A DNA stretch of 64,000 nt from CAWBRT01 sp963696525 (GTDB lineage: Bacteria; Acidobacteriota; Terriglobia; Terriglobales; Acidobacteriaceae), in contig CAVOKO010000009.1 of assembly GCA_963696525.1 (NCBI GenBank), positions 434,001-498,000 of the forward strand, written 5' to 3'. Position 1 is the stretch's first letter. The number at the start of each line of letters is the position of its first letter. Below the pieces are notes generated by a model. It saw nothing but the letters and a program-made list of their open reading frames with translations. It was not told where the DNA came from and ran no database searches. Below are positions 61,987 through 64,000 of the stretch, in pieces. Both the position numbers and the translations under genes were made by a program.

Positions 61987-62140
61987 TCGCTCCCTGCGGT
62001 CGCTCAGAATGACAATTTCAGAACCCGCGCCGTCATATTTTTTTTGAAATCGGCGCGCGCCCGAATTCAGAACCTCTGTCCCGTACAATGCCCAGTCTGC
62101 TTGTTCAATGCCGAATCTGCCCGTTCAATGCCCATAGTGG
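61987..62140. repeat. Partial CTGAGCG-type repeat and 20-bp tandem repeat upstream of the outer-membrane gene
   Basis: 61987-62016 contains CGCTCCCTGCGGTCGCTCAG and AATGACA, a half of the CTGAGCG family. 62081-62140 is three imperfect 20-bp units, CCGTACAATGCCCAGTCTGC, TTGTTCAATGCCGAATCTGC and CCGTTCAATGCCCATAGTGG. No gene is seen between 61961 and 62394. Confidence 0.6.
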
Positions 62141-62394
62141 AACTTTTCCGGCATTTACCAGGCAGATTCACCTCAAAACACCGGTCTCGATTCCAGCAGA
62201 ATACCTTTACTGAATACCTGCTCGGTGTGCTATGCTCCGGCATGCCCAAAATAGACCCTGCCACCCGAGTAACGGAGGCAGGTCAATTCGTATTCATCAC
62301 ACATTCCAGTGACTTTGCTCACCGACGAAACGTGAGCTGGAATACGAAACTAACCCAATCCCAAAAACTTGTTAACAAGGGGGTAGTAACTTAA

Positions 62395-63459
62395 ATGGCC
62401 ATTAGGGGAAAACTTCTTTTATTAATCGCGCTGCTGGCGCTCATGCTGGTAGCTCTCACACCCGCGTTCGCCGGAGATAAAGAAGCGTTAGGCGACGCTC
62501 GGTGGACCGGTCCACTTCAGACACCAAACGCTGGTACCATCCCGAAGGACCACTGGTACGTTGAGACGTATTTCGTTGCCGAGCAGGACAACGGCGTATA
62601 CGGCAATAACGGCACCAAGTACGGTGCCAACAGCAAGCAGGCCAATGCGCTTGGCATGCCCGGCTATGACAATAACTTCCAAGAAGTAACCTTGATGACG
62701 TACGGCGTCACCAACAGGTTCAACTTACAGATTCTGACCGACTTCGGCGGCATTCAGGGCGGCTCTCACGTTGCGTCGACCCCTGGCATCTCGGCCGACC
62801 TGCTCAGGATCAGGTTGCCCTACAAGTTGCACAGCTACAAGCAGGGTCAGCCGTGGCCGACGTTCTCGGTTGTTCCCGAAGTCAACATTCCGGTCATCGC
62901 CAGCTCACACGCAGTTTATGAGCCTGGTTTTGGCCTCTGGGCCATCCGCCCGTTCTGGATGCCGAACGGCCGCATCCTCCGTCCTCGCATCAGTCAGGAT
63001 TTCTTCTTCCCGGCGTATAGCAGGACTGTAACCAACCCCAGCGTCGGACAGGGCTTCAACGAGAGCACAGCCTGCACACTGACGTCTGGTCCTACCTGCT
63101 CCTTTAAAAGAGGGTACTCAGCCAAGACTCAGTTCGGCGTGGAATATAGCTTGACGAAGAAGTGGGTACCGGCGTTCGACTTCGTGCTTGGCTACTACGG
63201 CGGACAGAACAAGTTCGGTGGCGCTGCTGAACAGGGCATTACCGGCGTTAGCGCTGCCGGCGTAACCACCTCCACTGGTGTCCTTAACAGCCCGCGGTCG
63301 TACGCGGTTGATCCGGCTCTGGAGTATAACTTCACCGATAACACCGGCATCATCTTCGGTGTTGAAGTCACGGTGGGCGGCACCAACTCCGGTCCTTTTA
63401 TCAACCACAACAACGGCGCCTACATTGCGCCGCAGATCGCTCTGCAGTGGTTTAAGTAA
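62395..63459 (+). CDS. Outer-membrane beta-barrel-like protein
   Basis: 354 residues with a signal peptide (LLLLIALLALMLVALTPAFA-GD). The mature protein is rich in Gly, Asn, Tyr and Phe with alternating hydrophobic stretches (VTLMTYGVTNRFNLQILTDF, TQFGVEYSLTKKWVPAFDF) and ends with a C-terminal aromatic (QIALQWFK), the pattern of an outer-membrane barrel similar to Phenol_MetA_deg or porin-like proteins. AAGGGGG lies upstream of the ATG. It is followed by a strong terminator, so it is a monocistronic unit. Confidence 0.78.
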   Translation: MAIRGKLLLLIALLALMLVALTPAFAGDKEALGDARWTGPLQTPNAGTIPKDHWYVETYFVAEQDNGVYGNNGTKYGANSKQANALGMPGYDNNFQEVTLMTYGVTNRFNLQILTDFGGIQGGSHVASTPGISADLLRIRLPYKLHSYKQGQPWPTFSVVPEVNIPVIASSHAVYEPGFGLWAIRPFWMPNGRILRPRISQDFFFPAYSRTVTNPSVGQGFNESTACTLTSGPTCSFKRGYSAKTQFGVEYSLTKKWVPAFDFVLGYYGGQNKFGGAAEQGITGVSAAGVTTSTGVLNSPRSYAVDPALEYNFTDNTGIIFGVEVTVGGTNSGPFINHNNGAYIAPQIALQWFK

Positions 63460-63503
63460 GATTCTCCTCCCGTGCCTTTCGGACGGGGTTCGAGATTCTT
63501 TCG

Positions 63504-63534
63504 CGCGGTGGGCTAATGCTCACCGCGTTTTTTT
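63504..63534 (+). terminator. Rho-independent terminator of the outer-membrane gene
   Basis: CGCGGTGGGC (63504-63513) and GCTCACCGCG (63518-63527) form a 10-bp stem with one G-U pair and a TAAT loop, followed by seven T residues (63528-63534). 45 bp past the stop. Confidence 0.88.
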
Positions 63535-63610
63535 GCGGAGATTCACCTATGGGATGTTGACGGGACTTCGATCAGTTTCGGTTCCAGAGATACTGCATCC
63601 TCCGCTACGG

Positions 63611-63757
63611 GTGTCATCGTGAGGAGGTTCGCTGCCTTTGCGAACCGACGTGACGATCTATGCATTTCACCGAGCGTCACCCGGAGGCCGGAAAAAGTAA
63701 ATGCATAGACCCTCACGTCACGCCGCCGACAACCGGCGGCGCTCCTCAGGGTGACAC
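63611..63757. repeat. Palindromic repeat with GTGTCATCGTGAGGAG ends
   Basis: GTGTCATCGTGAGGAG (63611-63626) pairs with CTCCTCAGGGTGACAC (63742-63757). A second pair, CTATGCATTT with AAATGCATAG, lies inside. Related to the CTGAGCG family. No gene. Confidence 0.65.
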
Positions 63758-63803
63758 GCTGGAATAATCGTTCTTGGGGGATACACCAACCCTAACACCA
63801 GTC

Positions 63804-64000
63804 CTAGTGCGCGGGAGTTGCGGCTAGATTGATGCGATCGATCTCCGCCAATTCCTCCGCGTTCAACTCCCATCCCGCGGCTTTGGCGTTCTTCTCGATC
63901 TGCTCCGGCTTGGTGGCTCCGGCGATCACACTTGCCACCGCAGGTCTCGCGAGCAGCCAGCTAAATGCCAGTTCCAGTAGAGTGTGGCCGCGCTTTGCCG
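63804..64000 (-). CDS. Aldo/keto reductase, C-terminal part (cut by window edge)
   Basis: The last 64 codons, stop complementary to 63804-63806. The segment HTLLELAFSWLLARPAVASV followed by IAGATKPEQIEKNAKAAGWE is the typical C-terminal region of an aldo/keto reductase of the YajO/YhdN-type (NADPH-dependent). The upstream part lies outside the window. Confidence 0.82.
   Translation of the reverse strand, partial: AKRGHTLLELAFSWLLARPAVASVIAGATKPEQIEKNAKAAGWELNAEELAEIDRINLAATPAH

Noticed and set aside
62081..62140. 20-bp tandem repeats considered as a CRISPR array
   Set aside because: Units are contiguous without spacers, imperfect and only three; no cas genes in the window.

Overview
The window looks like chromosomal DNA of an Acidobacteriota bacterium, most likely from the Terriglobia/Koribacter-like group. 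This is inferred from gene content and style: a fused alpha-beta branched-chain 2-oxoacid dehydrogenase E1, a PEGA-domain kinase homologue, an Ig/beta-propeller lipoprotein, nfnAB, and many short palindromic repeats. No rRNA or other phylogenetic marker gene is present to prove it. There is no phage, plasmid or CRISPR signal. Mobile DNA is limited to small non-autonomous inverted-repeat elements.

Layout. 1-3.8 kb: the 5' part of pyrE, a CPBP membrane protease, tRNA-Pro(TGG), and a two-gene sugar-acid operon (enolase-superfamily dehydratase plus 2-hydroxyacid dehydrogenase). 4-9.7 kb: a potassium-uptake locus, kdpE followed by a 28-residue membrane peptide, kdpF, kdpA, kdpB and kdpC. 10-16 kb: hypothetical and secreted proteins, a ModA-like binding protein and the fused E1. 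16-23 kb: phosphoglycolate phosphatase, nfnAB, a transglutaminase-like protein and uvrB (frameshifted). 23-30.5 kb: a large hybrid histidine kinase, lipoproteins, and a small operon encoding a membrane peptide, a hypothetical protein and an orphan KdpE-like winged helix. 30.7-41.5 kb: aspartate dehydrogenase, acetamidase/formamidase, threonine dehydrogenase, a PEGA pseudokinase, a DapA-family aldolase and a frameshifted phosphofructokinase. 41.8-48.4 kb: an acetate module (two acetyl-CoA synthetases, ActP, DUF485). 49.4-57 kb: an FNR-like regulator, then a compact operon of HybA-like ferredoxin, HybB/NrfD-like membrane subunit, CxxCH-containing sensor kinase, sigma-54 activator and archaemetzincin. 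57-64 kb: a BASS-type transporter (frameshifted), a TPP enzyme, a DUF4392 protein, an outer-membrane protein and the end of an aldo/keto reductase.

Two points stand out. First, three separate promoter regions (before kdpE, before the kdpF cluster and, 23 kb away, before the orphan winged-helix operon) each carry four TTTA boxes spaced exactly 11 bp apart, followed by a related AATC-ending motif at the same offset. This looks like one KdpE-type regulon that joins potassium uptake to an uncharacterised three-gene operon. Second, the five-gene 51.2-57.0 kb operon pairs an electron-transfer module that lacks any catalytic subunit with a putative c-heme sensor kinase, a sigma-54 regulator and a metalloprotease, downstream of an FNR-like regulator and an FNR-like site.

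Four single-base frame breaks in otherwise well-conserved genes (uvrB, pfk twice, the BASS transporter) are either real decay or assembly indels. This should be kept in mind when reading single-gene claims.
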